The position numbers and the translations under genes were made by a program. Of a stretch of 64,000 nucleotides of DNA, positions 53,797 through 62,672 are shown one piece after another. The stretch comes from Paenibacillus amylolyticus. Its GTDB lineage: Bacteria > Bacillota > Bacilli > Paenibacillales > Paenibacillaceae. Under the pieces are notes generated by a model. The model was not told the origin of the DNA. It ran no database searches and worked only from the letters and a program-made list of their open reading frames with translations. Position 1 is the stretch's first letter. Each line of letters opens with the position of its first letter. Location of the stretch: positions 2,108,001 through 2,172,000 of the forward strand of contig NZ_BCNV01000001.1 of assembly GCF_001570725.1 (NCBI RefSeq), written 5' to 3'.

Positions 53797-55146
53797 CTAT
53801 TTGTGAATCATATTTCTGCGATACTGGTAGGGCGTAACCCCGTATTCCACTTTGAACAACTGGATAAAATACTGATTTTTTCTGTAACCGACCATTTGTG
53901 CTATATCGTTGACACGGAGTTCCGAATCTTGAAGCAGTTGAGAAGCTTTCTCCAGCCTTTTCTTAGAAATGTAATTTGACACATTTTCGCCCGTCTCTTG
54001 TTTAAACAGTTTGGAAAAATAAACGGGATGTAGATGTGCGACTTTCCCCAACTCATCCAGACTAAGACCATGTGACAGATGGTCTTCGATATACGTTTGC
54101 ACTTTCTCGACGATAGTTTGGATGGACATCTGTTTGTTGTTTCTGATCCGACTGACCCGATCCATGAGAGTTGACCACAGTTCATCAGGTTGCTCTAACT
54201 GATTGAACATCCAATCCACGGTTTCAGAGGTATCGTGATCCTTATCCGCCAGATATACATATAGAATGGTTTCCATGAGAAAGATTATTTTTTGCTCTCG
54301 GAGATGGATTTGATCATATTTTTTAATGATATTTCCCGCCGACTCCCAATCACCGCATGATGGAGAATGATTGAATATGCTAATAAAATCTTCTGAGTGT
54401 ACGTCCTCATTAAGAAAGAACCTGTAGAACATCTGCCGGATCACGTTTCTATCGGTCAATACAAAGGGAGGGGACACGAACGATTGCTCCAGTTGGATAG
54501 TTAGTTCCCCAGCAACTTCTTCCGGAACAAGAGCGACCAGTCGGGTACCAGCAGCCCAAACGAGACAATCCAATCTGTCTGCGACATCACGTTTTATAAC
54601 ATCCTCATGTTCTTGTGTGAATCCCTCCAGCTTGAAGTAGCAAAAACGGTGTTCCCCTAAAAAATCAGTATAAGAATCATATTGCTTTCTTAATGTCTCG
54701 TTTTGACCTAGCAGCGAAAGCAGATACCCCAATCCATCGAAGTTCTCCCATGCGATAGGTTGAGCGGGCCGTGTCTTTGTAATATTCTTGATGGCTTTAG
54801 ACATGGCTTTCTCCACATCATCTTTGTCTACAGGTTTGAGCAGATAGTCAAGCGCACCTAAACGGATTCCTTGCTGTGCATACTCGAACTCGGAGTAGCC
54901 GGAAAGGATGATGACTTTGGTTGGCAAGCTATGTTGGTGGATATGTTGAAGCAGATCAATACCCGACACCTCGGGCATTCGTATGTCAGTGATCAGAATA
55001 TCGATATGGTTTTGAGTCAACATGTCCCGGGCTTCAATCGAATTGGTCATCGTCTCGATCTGATGAATGCCGAAGGTTTTCCAATCGAGCAAGTGCTTCA
55101 TATACTCAACGACATAATGTCCGTCATCCACAATTAATAATCGCAT
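53797..55146 (-). CDS. YesN-type response regulator with AraC output domain
   Basis: 449 residues. An N-terminal receiver holds the phospho-acceptor Asp in DILITDIRMPEVSGIDLL (about residue 55) and the Lys of YLLKPVDKDD (about 103). A middle linker of about 200 residues precedes the C-terminal AraC HTH (YIEDHLSHGLSLDELGKVAHLHPVYFSKLFKQETGENVSNYISKKRLEKASQLLQDSELRVNDIAQMVGYRKNQYFIQLFKVEYGVTPYQYRR). Its start overlaps the kinase stop (TAATG) with AAAGGAG inside the kinase gene. It likely activates the divergent sugar ABC/GH43 genes. Confidence 0.93.
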   Translation of the reverse strand: MRLLIVDDGHYVVEYMKHLLDWKTFGIHQIETMTNSIEARDMLTQNHIDILITDIRMPEVSGIDLLQHIHQHSLPTKVIILSGYSEFEYAQQGIRLGALDYLLKPVDKDDVEKAMSKAIKNITKTRPAQPIAWENFDGLGYLLSLLGQNETLRKQYDSYTDFLGEHRFCYFKLEGFTQEHEDVIKRDVADRLDCLVWAAGTRLVALVPEEVAGELTIQLEQSFVSPPFVLTDRNVIRQMFYRFFLNEDVHSEDFISIFNHSPSCGDWESAGNIIKKYDQIHLREQKIIFLMETILYVYLADKDHDTSETVDWMFNQLEQPDELWSTLMDRVSRIRNNKQMSIQTIVEKVQTYIEDHLSHGLSLDELGKVAHLHPVYFSKLFKQETGENVSNYISKKRLEKASQLLQDSELRVNDIAQMVGYRKNQYFIQLFKVEYGVTPYQYRRNMIHK

Positions 55147-56855
55147 TAGTTATCTCCTTTCACCTCGGGTATGCTGATGAGCAGCAGGACGGACAAGCCG
55201 CCCCAATCATTCGTAGTAAAATGTAGCCCACTACGTTCGCCGTACGTATTTTTCAGACGTCGATTTACATTCCAGAGCCCTACGCCTTTAATTCCTTCAG
55301 GCGGGGTATCGCTCTCAAGCCGAGCCTCTAGGCTGCGGATATCATCCAGCGAAAGACCTTTGCCGTCATCGGATACCTTGATCGTTATCGCAGCTTCCGT
55401 CTGTTTGACATCGATCGTCACCCGATGGGCTCCTTGTTGTCCTTCAATGCCATGTTGAATTGCATTTTCAACCACTGGCTGGATGATCAGCGGCATGAGG
55501 GGAAGGGAGGCCAGTTCTGGCGGCAGATCAATGCTGTACTCCATTTTTTTGCTGAGAGCCATAATAATCAGGAAATGTTCCGCAAACTGGAGCTCGCTTT
55601 CCAGCGTCACTTCATGTCGGTCCAACTTGGTTAAATAACGATAATATTCAGCTAGATGCTTGCTCATGCGCATGACAGAATCAGGTGAAAACTGAGCCAC
55701 CGACATGATGAAAAACAAACTGTTATATAAAAAATGAGGGTTAATCTGAGCTTGAAGTTGTTGAAGTTCCGCACCTCGTCTCAGTTCCGTTTCAGTCTTC
55801 AAGGATACGAACAGATCCTGAATTTCAGTAACCATATGGTTAAAACTTCTGAACAGGCTGTAAAACTCTTTGCCCGTATTTTCGGTGATTCGCGTGTTGT
55901 GATTGCCTTGCTCAACCTGTGAAAACTTTCTCTCCAACAAACGGAGATTACGGTAGTAGTTCCGATAAAACGTAAAGATCACGACCAGACCAAGCGTGAA
56001 CACGGCTAAAATGCTGGCAAAGAATACTTTGCGATTGCGGTCAAGCGGTTGCAGAAAATCGTTCGTCTGTGTATATGTAATCAGGTAGCCGTCGATCGAT
56101 TCAATATATCGGGAAAGAACATAGTAGTCATCCGAATTGGTATGATAATCGTATTTTAAAGTGACTTCTGGCTGGGGTGAAATCATTTCGGTAACCGCTT
56201 TCAATAGATCGGTGTCAATTTCTTTCTCACTCCATAACTGCTCGGGGGCAAAAAGAAAAAAAGCGTTTGAGCTGTCGTTATTCACAGCCTTTTTCAGCAG
56301 GCTTTTTAAATAATCCGTATTCAGCTTTACACCAACCACGTACTGAGTCGGTTCGTTTTGTCCGGACTTTTGGATGTAAGGGTAGAGGGCAAAGTAATAC
56401 AAGCTGTTACCGACGATTTGCCATCCCCGCTCATGAACATCCTTGAACGGAAGTCTTGCCCCCTGGGTATTGTTCGTGGAGAGAAACGCTTCTTCAGTCT
56501 TCCAGTAAATGCCGATCGATTCAATGGATCGACTGGAAAGGAGCGTTTGCCGCAAGCGATCCACGATATCGTTTTTTTTCATTTGGGAATCGTAATTGCT
56601 CAGCTCGATAACATGCCTCTGATAGAACCGCACATCACTGTCAGCTGCATACTGAACCCCGTACATATTAGCCTCGTATATAATCCCGTCTAGAATGCCT
56701 TTCACATAATCAAGCTGGTTTTTCGAAGCGCTTATCAAATTTTCTTCAAGTGTTTTGGAGCTCAATCGGTTCATCACGAAAAACAAACTCAACGTCAGCA
56801 GCAGAAAAAAAACAAAGAAATAGATGAATCGCTTCATATACATTTTTCTGATCAT
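55146..56855 (-). CDS. YesM-type sensor histidine kinase
   Basis: 569 residues. One membrane helix near the N terminus (about 8-28), an extracellular sensor of about 245 residues, a second helix (about 277-297) and a HAMP region come first. The His_kinase domain has the phospho-His in QINPHFLYNSLFFIM (H374), and the ATPase domain has VVENAIQHGIEG, DDGKGL and GVGLWNVNRRL. It senses an extracellular carbohydrate or a binding-protein complex and phosphorylates the partner regulator. The divergent gene set is a sugar transporter. Confidence 0.93.
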   Translation of the reverse strand: MIRKMYMKRFIYFFVFFLLLTLSLFFVMNRLSSKTLEENLISASKNQLDYVKGILDGIIYEANMYGVQYAADSDVRFYQRHVIELSNYDSQMKKNDIVDRLRQTLLSSRSIESIGIYWKTEEAFLSTNNTQGARLPFKDVHERGWQIVGNSLYYFALYPYIQKSGQNEPTQYVVGVKLNTDYLKSLLKKAVNNDSSNAFFLFAPEQLWSEKEIDTDLLKAVTEMISPQPEVTLKYDYHTNSDDYYVLSRYIESIDGYLITYTQTNDFLQPLDRNRKVFFASILAVFTLGLVVIFTFYRNYYRNLRLLERKFSQVEQGNHNTRITENTGKEFYSLFRSFNHMVTEIQDLFVSLKTETELRRGAELQQLQAQINPHFLYNSLFFIMSVAQFSPDSVMRMSKHLAEYYRYLTKLDRHEVTLESELQFAEHFLIIMALSKKMEYSIDLPPELASLPLMPLIIQPVVENAIQHGIEGQQGAHRVTIDVKQTEAAITIKVSDDGKGLSLDDIRSLEARLESDTPPEGIKGVGLWNVNRRLKNTYGERSGLHFTTNDWGGLSVLLLISIPEVKGDN

Positions 56856-56961
56856 ATGCCTTTCCTTTCATATCGCCAAACGTAGAAGTTTAAAATCATA
56901 TCGGATTAACCTTAATATAAGCCAAACCTTCGAAAAGCGGAAGGGCAGTATCCGCGATAAA

Positions 56962-57037
56962 TGAAAGCGGTTTTAAAATACTTCAGCGTGGGGTGATGAT
57001 CTTGAAATTTTGGCATTTTGGAGTGAAAGCGCTTTTG
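56962..57037 (+). promoter_or_regulatory. Two cre-like boxes before the sugar ABC operon
   Basis: TGAAAGCGGTTTTA (56962-56975) and TGAAAGCGCTTTTG (57024-57037) resemble CcpA sites with one or two mismatches at the 3' end. They lie in the divergent region between the two-component genes and the transporter genes. Confidence 0.45.
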
Positions 57038-57105
57038 TTAAGCTTATCTTCAAGGATCGCTTTCGAAGAGCCATCATAGAGGAGGTATGCAACATTAACG
57101 AGATC

Positions 57106-58056
57106 GTGCCCGCCAGATCCGCAAAAAAAACAAAAACAAAGCTTACCCAGCGAACTTCATTCAAAAAGGAACTCAAGAAAAGCTGGCCTTTGTATGTACT
57201 GTGTATTCCCGCTTTTGTGTTTGTCTGCGTCTTTTCTTACGGCCCGATGGTAGGTTTGCTCATGGCATTTCAGGACTACAAACCATGGCTGGGCATCACA
57301 GGTTCACGGTGGATCGGGTTAGATAATTTCGAACGAATTTTCCAGTACAAAGAAGCCACACAAGCGATCATTAATACGTTGATTATCGCCGTTTCCAAAA
57401 TTATCGTCGGTATTATCGTTCCGATCGTCATGGCTATTCTGCTGAGCGAGATCCGAAATATGGGCATTAAGAAAAGTGTTCAGACACTGGTGTATCTGCC
57501 GCATTTCTTGTCCTGGGTTACGGTCGCGGGGTTGATGATCGACATTCTCGGATTAGACGGAGGAATCAATCACATCTTGACACGGATTTTCGGGAACGAT
57601 CCCATTTACTTCCTGGGTGATCCTGATCTGTTTCGATTCACGGTTGTAATCAGCGACGTGTGGAAAAGCTTTGGCTTCGGCATGATTGTCTATCTGGCGA
57701 CCATTGCTGGGATTAATCCTTCTTATTACGAAGCGGCCGAGATCGACGGCGCCACACGCCGGCAGCAAATTCGATACGTCACCTTGCCTAGCATGTTGCC
57801 TATGATTATCGTCATTTCTACGCTGAGTCTGGGCAATATTCTGGATGCGGGCTTTGATCAGGTCTTCAATCTGTACAATCCGCTTGTCTACAGTACGGGA
57901 GATATCATTGATACCTATGTCTACCGTTCATCTTTATTAAACGGGCAATATGGGTTCGGAACTGCTGTAGGATTGTTCAAATCGGGAATCAGCTTGATCT
58001 TGATCGTCGTCTCCTACAGGCTGGCCTATAAATATGCCAATTACAAAATATTCTAA
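57106..58056 (+). CDS. Sugar ABC transporter permease, LplB-like
   Basis: Inner-membrane permease of about 316 residues with six helices and the EAA loop YYEAAEIDGATRRQQIRYVTLPSMLPMIIV. It belongs to the LplB/YtcP class used for oligosaccharides of plant cell walls. The start is unclear: a perfect GGAGG (57081-57085) is followed by an ATG that opens only MQH and stop in another frame. In the coding frame ATT at 57094 has ideal spacing, and GTG at 57106 is the nearest conventional codon. An upstream TTG at 57010 would run through the cre-like box and is unlikely. Pairs with the next gene. Confidence 0.88.
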   Translation: MPARSAKKTKTKLTQRTSFKKELKKSWPLYVLCIPAFVFVCVFSYGPMVGLLMAFQDYKPWLGITGSRWIGLDNFERIFQYKEATQAIINTLIIAVSKIIVGIIVPIVMAILLSEIRNMGIKKSVQTLVYLPHFLSWVTVAGLMIDILGLDGGINHILTRIFGNDPIYFLGDPDLFRFTVVISDVWKSFGFGMIVYLATIAGINPSYYEAAEIDGATRRQQIRYVTLPSMLPMIIVISTLSLGNILDAGFDQVFNLYNPLVYSTGDIIDTYVYRSSLLNGQYGFGTAVGLFKSGISLILIVVSYRLAYKYANYKIF

Positions 58057-58074
58057 CAAGGAGGGAGAGGGATC

Positions 58075-58944
58075 ATGTACCATAAGACGACAGGCTATAG
58101 AGTATTCTCCTATTTTAATTACGCATTCATGATACTGGCGGGTCTGGCGTGTTTCCTTCCACTGCTTCATTTGCTCGCGCAATCGCTCAGCAGTAAAGCG
58201 GCCATTAGCGGTAATATGGTTTCATTTTGGCCGGTCGGGTTCAACGTGGATGCCTATATCAAAACGTTCAATAATTCCAACTTCAACGGTGCCATGCTGA
58301 CATCCATCACTCGGACCGTTTTGGGTACGACCATCAGCATGTTTATCCTTACCTGTGCAGGATATGCCCTATCCAAAGAATTCCGGGGACGCAACGTGCT
58401 CATGTGGTTTTTTATCTTCACCATGCTCTTCTCGGGGGGATTGATACCTTCTTACATATTGATCACCGCCCTTGGATTAAAGGATACAATATGGGCCCTT
58501 GTGCTGCCGGGAGCTTTCGGTGCTTATAATCTGATTCTTCTCGTCAACTTCTTCAAAACGATTCCCAAAGCCTTGGAAGAAGCGGCATTCATTGACGGAG
58601 CGTCCTTTTTCGTAATCCTCAGCAAAATCTATTTACCACTATCTCTGCCCGGCATCGCGACCGTATCCTTGTTCATTATGGTGGGGCACTGGAATTCCTG
58701 GTTTGACGGAATTTTGTACATGTCGGATGCGAGCAAGTATCCGCTGGCTTCATTCCTACAGACCGTTGTCGTACAGAGCAACATGCAAAATATGGCGATG
58801 AGCCAGTCCGAGGTTGCCGCAATGTCAGAGCAAAGCATCAAAGCAGCTCAAATTTTCGTCAGCACGCTACCGATCATTTTGGTCTATCCTTTTTTACAAC
58901 GTTATTTCGTAAAGGGAATCGTGCTAGGAGCTGTAAAAGAATAG
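58075..58944 (+). CDS. Sugar ABC transporter permease, YtcP-like
   Basis: 289 residues, six helices, EAA loop ALEEAAFIDGASFFVILSKIYLPLSLPGIATVSLFIMVGHWNSWFDG. GGAGG lies before the ATG and 18 bases separate it from the LplB-like gene. Together they form the channel for the binding protein encoded next. The ATPase is not encoded here, as usual for systems that share MsmX-type ATPases. Confidence 0.92.
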   Translation: MYHKTTGYRVFSYFNYAFMILAGLACFLPLLHLLAQSLSSKAAISGNMVSFWPVGFNVDAYIKTFNNSNFNGAMLTSITRTVLGTTISMFILTCAGYALSKEFRGRNVLMWFFIFTMLFSGGLIPSYILITALGLKDTIWALVLPGAFGAYNLILLVNFFKTIPKALEEAAFIDGASFFVILSKIYLPLSLPGIATVSLFIMVGHWNSWFDGILYMSDASKYPLASFLQTVVVQSNMQNMAMSQSEVAAMSEQSIKAAQIFVSTLPIILVYPFLQRYFVKGIVLGAVKE

Positions 58945-59000
58945 TTGTTGTGACGAAAAATTCGATCTTAACGGAGAGGACAGAAATAATCTGAAGAAGC

Positions 59001-59110
59001 GGAGCGTTCGCCTTTATCACTAGAAATTTACATTTGTAAAGGTGAATCTAAAAATTCTGGGGATAACAGCGATCGGAAGGTTATTCTGTCATCGGAGTGT
59101 CAGTGTAAAT
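59001..59110 (+). ncRNA. Candidate structured leader between permease and binding-protein genes
   Basis: TTCGCCTTTA (59007-59016) can pair over ten positions with TAAAGGTGAA (59037-59046, one G-U), competing with a smaller hairpin TTTACA/TGTAAA (59028-59041). ATAAC (59063-59067) can pair with GTTAT (59080-59084), and two related blocks, GATCGGAAGG and CATCGGAGTG, follow each other. This is more structure than an ordinary spacer needs. It could be a processed or regulatory RNA element, or a dispersed repeat. No known class recognised. Confidence 0.4.
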
Positions 59111-59169
59111 ATGAAATTAGTTGAGCTTATCTAGAAAACAAATTGAGTGAGTGAAGGGGGCATGTTTCC

Positions 59170-60855
59170 ATGAAGAAAAGAAACGAGTTATGGAAAATGG
59201 TAAGTATGGTTATGCTGTCGGCTATTCTAGTGGCTGGCTGTAGCAAAGGGGAGAGTGCTTCCGAGACCGCACCGGCATCGGTGCTTAAGGACGGAAAATA
59301 TGATCCTCCATTTACGATCACCATCGCCAAACAACAGGATGAGAATGCTGGAAAGTACATTAATGGTGAGACATTGAATGACAATGTGTTGACCCGTTGG
59401 GGCGAACAAAACCTGGGTATCAAAATCCAAACCACCCTGCTGGGAGGTGATGCTTCACAATATAATACCAAGCTGCGGCTGGCGTTAACGGGTTCCGAGA
59501 AGTTGCCCGATGTTCTGCCCGTCTATGATACCATGCTGGTCAATGATCTGATCGAGTCGGGGCAGGTCAAGGAGATTACGGAAGACATCTCAACCTACAT
59601 GCCTGACCGGATAAAAGAAATATACAAACAATACCCGACCACCTTCAATCCAGTGGTTAGGGAGGGTAAAGTCTACGGTATGGCGATCGCGCCGAATCTG
59701 ACGGAAGGCGAAGTCATGCTGATTCGCCAGGACTGGTTGGACAAATTAAATTTGAAAGCGCCAACAACGATTGAAGAGTTTGAGCAAGTCATCGCGGCGT
59801 TCACCAACGAGGACCCGGATGGGAACGGCAAGAAAGACACATATGGCTTTACATTTTCGGGGAAAGATTCCTACAATACGGGCTGGGTCAGCGATCCGGT
59901 CATGATCTTCAGCGCATACACGGGCAAGCACCTTCCAAGACAATGGTACAACGAGAACGGCAAACTTACTTATGGATCTGTGGCTGATGGCAACAAAGAG
60001 GCACTGGCGAAGTTACGCGATTGGTATGCAAAAGGGTACTTGAACAAAGAATTGGCCACCCAGGGGGCCTGGGACGCACTGTCCGATTTTACGGAGGGGA
60101 AAGCAGGTATTATCATTGGTCGTCCTTGGCTATATGACAGTGTGAAAGACGTAGAGAAAAATGTTGAGGGTGCGAAAATTAGTGCTTATCCGACTATTCA
60201 AGGCGTGAACGGAGATAAGACCTATCAGTCCGCCCAATTGAACGATGGGGTGTTCATGTTTAACAAGGATTTTCAGAACATGGAAGCCTTCTTCCTGTAC
60301 TACGATAAAATGTATGATGCGGCGTTCAGCACTGGAGATTTTAAATACGGCTACGCTCAGGGTTACGATTACGATATCGTCAATGACGAAGTCACTTTCG
60401 ATCCAACAAAATTTAATACGCCATTAGAGGCTGTGCAAGGCGTTGGCAAAATGGCATTTACCAAAAATACACCGAGTGTTGATGGTCCCGGCCAATCGTA
60501 CTACGATCTGGCGAATGGAGTTAAAGCCGACACGGGCGTCCTCATTCAAAGCGCTTCAAAAGATCAAACGACGCAGGATGGATACCGGATTTCGTATGAA
60601 AACAGGGATGTTTTACTGCCAAATGAGTTTAACGGTCCACCAACGCCAACGATGCAAAATGTGTGGGAACAGTTGACCACCATGGAACAAGAGACGTTCA
60701 CCAAAATTATATATGGCAATGAGCCGCTTGAAGCATTTGATACCTTTGTCCAGCAGTGGCACGAAAAAGGTGGAGACACCGTAATCCAAGAAGTTAACGA
60801 TTGGTACAACCAAGCTAGTGAGACAGATGTAATGACACTGATGAATTTGAAATAA
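59170..60855 (+). CDS. Sugar ABC transporter substrate-binding lipoprotein, LplA-like
   Basis: 561 residues, typical for LplA-type oligosaccharide receptors. A lipoprotein signal ends LVAGC (Cys24), then a type 2 binding fold (PPFTITIAKQQDENAGKYINGETLNDNVLTRWGEQNLGIKIQTTLLGGDASQYNTKLRLALTGSEKLPDVLP, DWLDKLNLKAPTTIEEFEQVIAAFTNEDPDGNGKKDTYGF). GGGGG lies about ten bases before the ATG. The calcium-like DPDGNGKKD loop is common in this family. A ligand from a plant polysaccharide is likely given the GH43 genes that follow. Confidence 0.92.
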   Translation: MKKRNELWKMVSMVMLSAILVAGCSKGESASETAPASVLKDGKYDPPFTITIAKQQDENAGKYINGETLNDNVLTRWGEQNLGIKIQTTLLGGDASQYNTKLRLALTGSEKLPDVLPVYDTMLVNDLIESGQVKEITEDISTYMPDRIKEIYKQYPTTFNPVVREGKVYGMAIAPNLTEGEVMLIRQDWLDKLNLKAPTTIEEFEQVIAAFTNEDPDGNGKKDTYGFTFSGKDSYNTGWVSDPVMIFSAYTGKHLPRQWYNENGKLTYGSVADGNKEALAKLRDWYAKGYLNKELATQGAWDALSDFTEGKAGIIIGRPWLYDSVKDVEKNVEGAKISAYPTIQGVNGDKTYQSAQLNDGVFMFNKDFQNMEAFFLYYDKMYDAAFSTGDFKYGYAQGYDYDIVNDEVTFDPTKFNTPLEAVQGVGKMAFTKNTPSVDGPGQSYYDLANGVKADTGVLIQSASKDQTTQDGYRISYENRDVLLPNEFNGPPTPTMQNVWEQLTTMEQETFTKIIYGNEPLEAFDTFVQQWHEKGGDTVIQEVNDWYNQASETDVMTLMNLK

Positions 60856-60877
60856 AGTCAAGTATCACCTGGATCAG

Positions 60878-60896
60878 CCTTCCGCCAACTGGAAGG
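60878..60896 (+). promoter_or_regulatory. Intercistronic hairpin after the binding-protein gene
   Basis: CCTTCC (60878-60883) pairs with GGAAGG (60891-60896). No T tract follows, so it is more likely an mRNA-stabilising or attenuating hairpin that raises binding-protein output relative to the enzymes downstream. Confidence 0.4.
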
Positions 60897-60926
60897 TTGG
60901 TCTTCTAAAAAAGGAGATGATGAGAC

Positions 60927-62642
60927 ATGATCAAAGGTAAATCGTGGATGGCTATCGTCATTGCATTGATGTTGTTAACAGTTCATTTAACGTCCTCAGC
61001 TCAAACCGTTCACGCTGCTGGTGAAGAGACCCATATTGCTGCAACACTGTTTGTATTGAAGAATGAATCCGAAGTATCCAATGCCAAAATCCATTGGGCA
61101 CCTGTTCAGGGAGCGACTGCATACGAGTTGTATAGATCCGAGAACAATGAGACCTATCATTTATTACAGACCCTAACCGGTACAACGACGGATGATTATG
61201 ACCTCAATCTAGGTAGCACGTACAAATATCAAGTGAAGGCATATGGCGGAACTTCCTTGTTAACCTCTGCTGTCTCACCAGAATATACCCCTTTCAGCCT
61301 TCCAGAGAACCTCACAACTTTTGATAACACAACGCAATCAACGCTTATGCTCCCCAATGAACTTAAAGTTGGAGATACCTACTACAGATTCAATTTCGTA
61401 CAAAAGTCATCAGGCGGTTTTGGCGAAATGATTCAACAGACGTCAACGGATGACATCACATACGGTAACGACAAAGTGGTCCTTTCCTACACGGATCATC
61501 CCGATCTGGCGAATTCTAAATTTGAGGGGATTAATATCCTATACCATGCACCTACGAATAAGTTTGTTTTTTGGGCTCACTATGAAAACAGTACAGACTA
61601 CACACTTGCCAGGGTATCGGTGGCTTCAGCCACGCCTGGAGAAGACTTTACCTTTCACAAAAGCTTTCGGCCGGAAGGAAACCAATCAAGGGATATCTCC
61701 ATTTTCAAAGATGATGATGATTCGGCCTATCTGATCTCTACGGCTAATAATAATTCGGACACAATTTTGTATAAGTTAACCTCCGATTGGTTGGATGTGG
61801 ATTATCAAGTTTCTGTTATTTATCAAAATCAACATAGAGAACTGCCTAAGATGATCAAAAAAGATGGCATTTATTATTTGTTCTCTTCCCAAGCGGCAGG
61901 TTGGTATCCGAGTATACCTTTGTATTCATCAGCAAATAGCATAGACGGAGATTGGTCTGAATTACGGACAATTGGCAACACGTCAACCTTCTCGGCGCAG
62001 TCGGGTTCCGTTATGCGGGTGAAGCCAGATACGGGTAACAACGTAGTTATGGTTGCATATCGCTGGATGTTTGGCTGGGCAGGTACGCAAAATGGAACAA
62101 CGGAGGAACGACTGCTTCCCGTTTGGTTCTCCGATGGTTACGCATTTTATGATTATTTTGATCAAGTTCTATACAATACAAGTGATGATGTTGTCGTTCC
62201 CGTTCAAAATGGGAAACTGCTGTCACAAGGTAAACCTGCAACAGCGCAAACAGCTACCGGAACGAATCCGGCAAGTTATGCTAATGATGGTAACTATCAA
62301 ACCGAATGGGTCGGCACAGGCAGTTCCTGGCCACATTGGTGGAAGGTCGACCTTGGTTCCGTTCAGCAATTGAATAATGTGCAAATCTCCTGGTGGATGC
62401 AAAAAGGCTCCGAAGGTTATTACAAATACAAAATCGAGACCAGTACGGATAATGTAAACTGGACCGTGGCATTGGATCGAACCAATAATACATCTTACGG
62501 TTTCACATCAGATACGCTATCAAGCACTGCTGCCAGGTATGTACGAATTAATATGCAAAATGCGGCACTTCATAACAATCCAAACAATTGGTACACGCCA
62601 AGACTTTGGGAAGTGAAGGTATTTGGATCGGGCACCAATTAA
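60927..62642 (+). CDS. Secreted GH43-like enzyme with FN3-like and F5/8 type C (CBM32-like) domains
   Basis: 571 residues with a Sec signal peptide ending near VHAAGE (about residue 31). Order: an FN3-like module (about 40-125, IHWAPVQGATAYELYRSENNETYHLL), a five-bladed GH43_24-like propeller (about 135-420, with KFEGINILYHAP, FVFWAHYEN, QSRDISIFKDDDDSAYLIST, HRELPKMI) and a C-terminal discoidin-type carbohydrate-binding domain (about 430-570). AAAGGAG lies ten bases before the ATG. It is probably an extracellular exo-beta-1,3-galactanase-type enzyme attacking arabinogalactan side chains; specificity is inferred from the similarity only. Confidence 0.75.
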   Translation: MIKGKSWMAIVIALMLLTVHLTSSAQTVHAAGEETHIAATLFVLKNESEVSNAKIHWAPVQGATAYELYRSENNETYHLLQTLTGTTTDDYDLNLGSTYKYQVKAYGGTSLLTSAVSPEYTPFSLPENLTTFDNTTQSTLMLPNELKVGDTYYRFNFVQKSSGGFGEMIQQTSTDDITYGNDKVVLSYTDHPDLANSKFEGINILYHAPTNKFVFWAHYENSTDYTLARVSVASATPGEDFTFHKSFRPEGNQSRDISIFKDDDDSAYLISTANNNSDTILYKLTSDWLDVDYQVSVIYQNQHRELPKMIKKDGIYYLFSSQAAGWYPSIPLYSSANSIDGDWSELRTIGNTSTFSAQSGSVMRVKPDTGNNVVMVAYRWMFGWAGTQNGTTEERLLPVWFSDGYAFYDYFDQVLYNTSDDVVVPVQNGKLLSQGKPATAQTATGTNPASYANDGNYQTEWVGTGSSWPHWWKVDLGSVQQLNNVQISWWMQKGSEGYYKYKIETSTDNVNWTVALDRTNNTSYGFTSDTLSSTAARYVRINMQNAALHNNPNNWYTPRLWEVKVFGSGTN

Positions 62643-62672
62643 CGATGTTCCTAAAAGAAGAGAGGTAACGAT

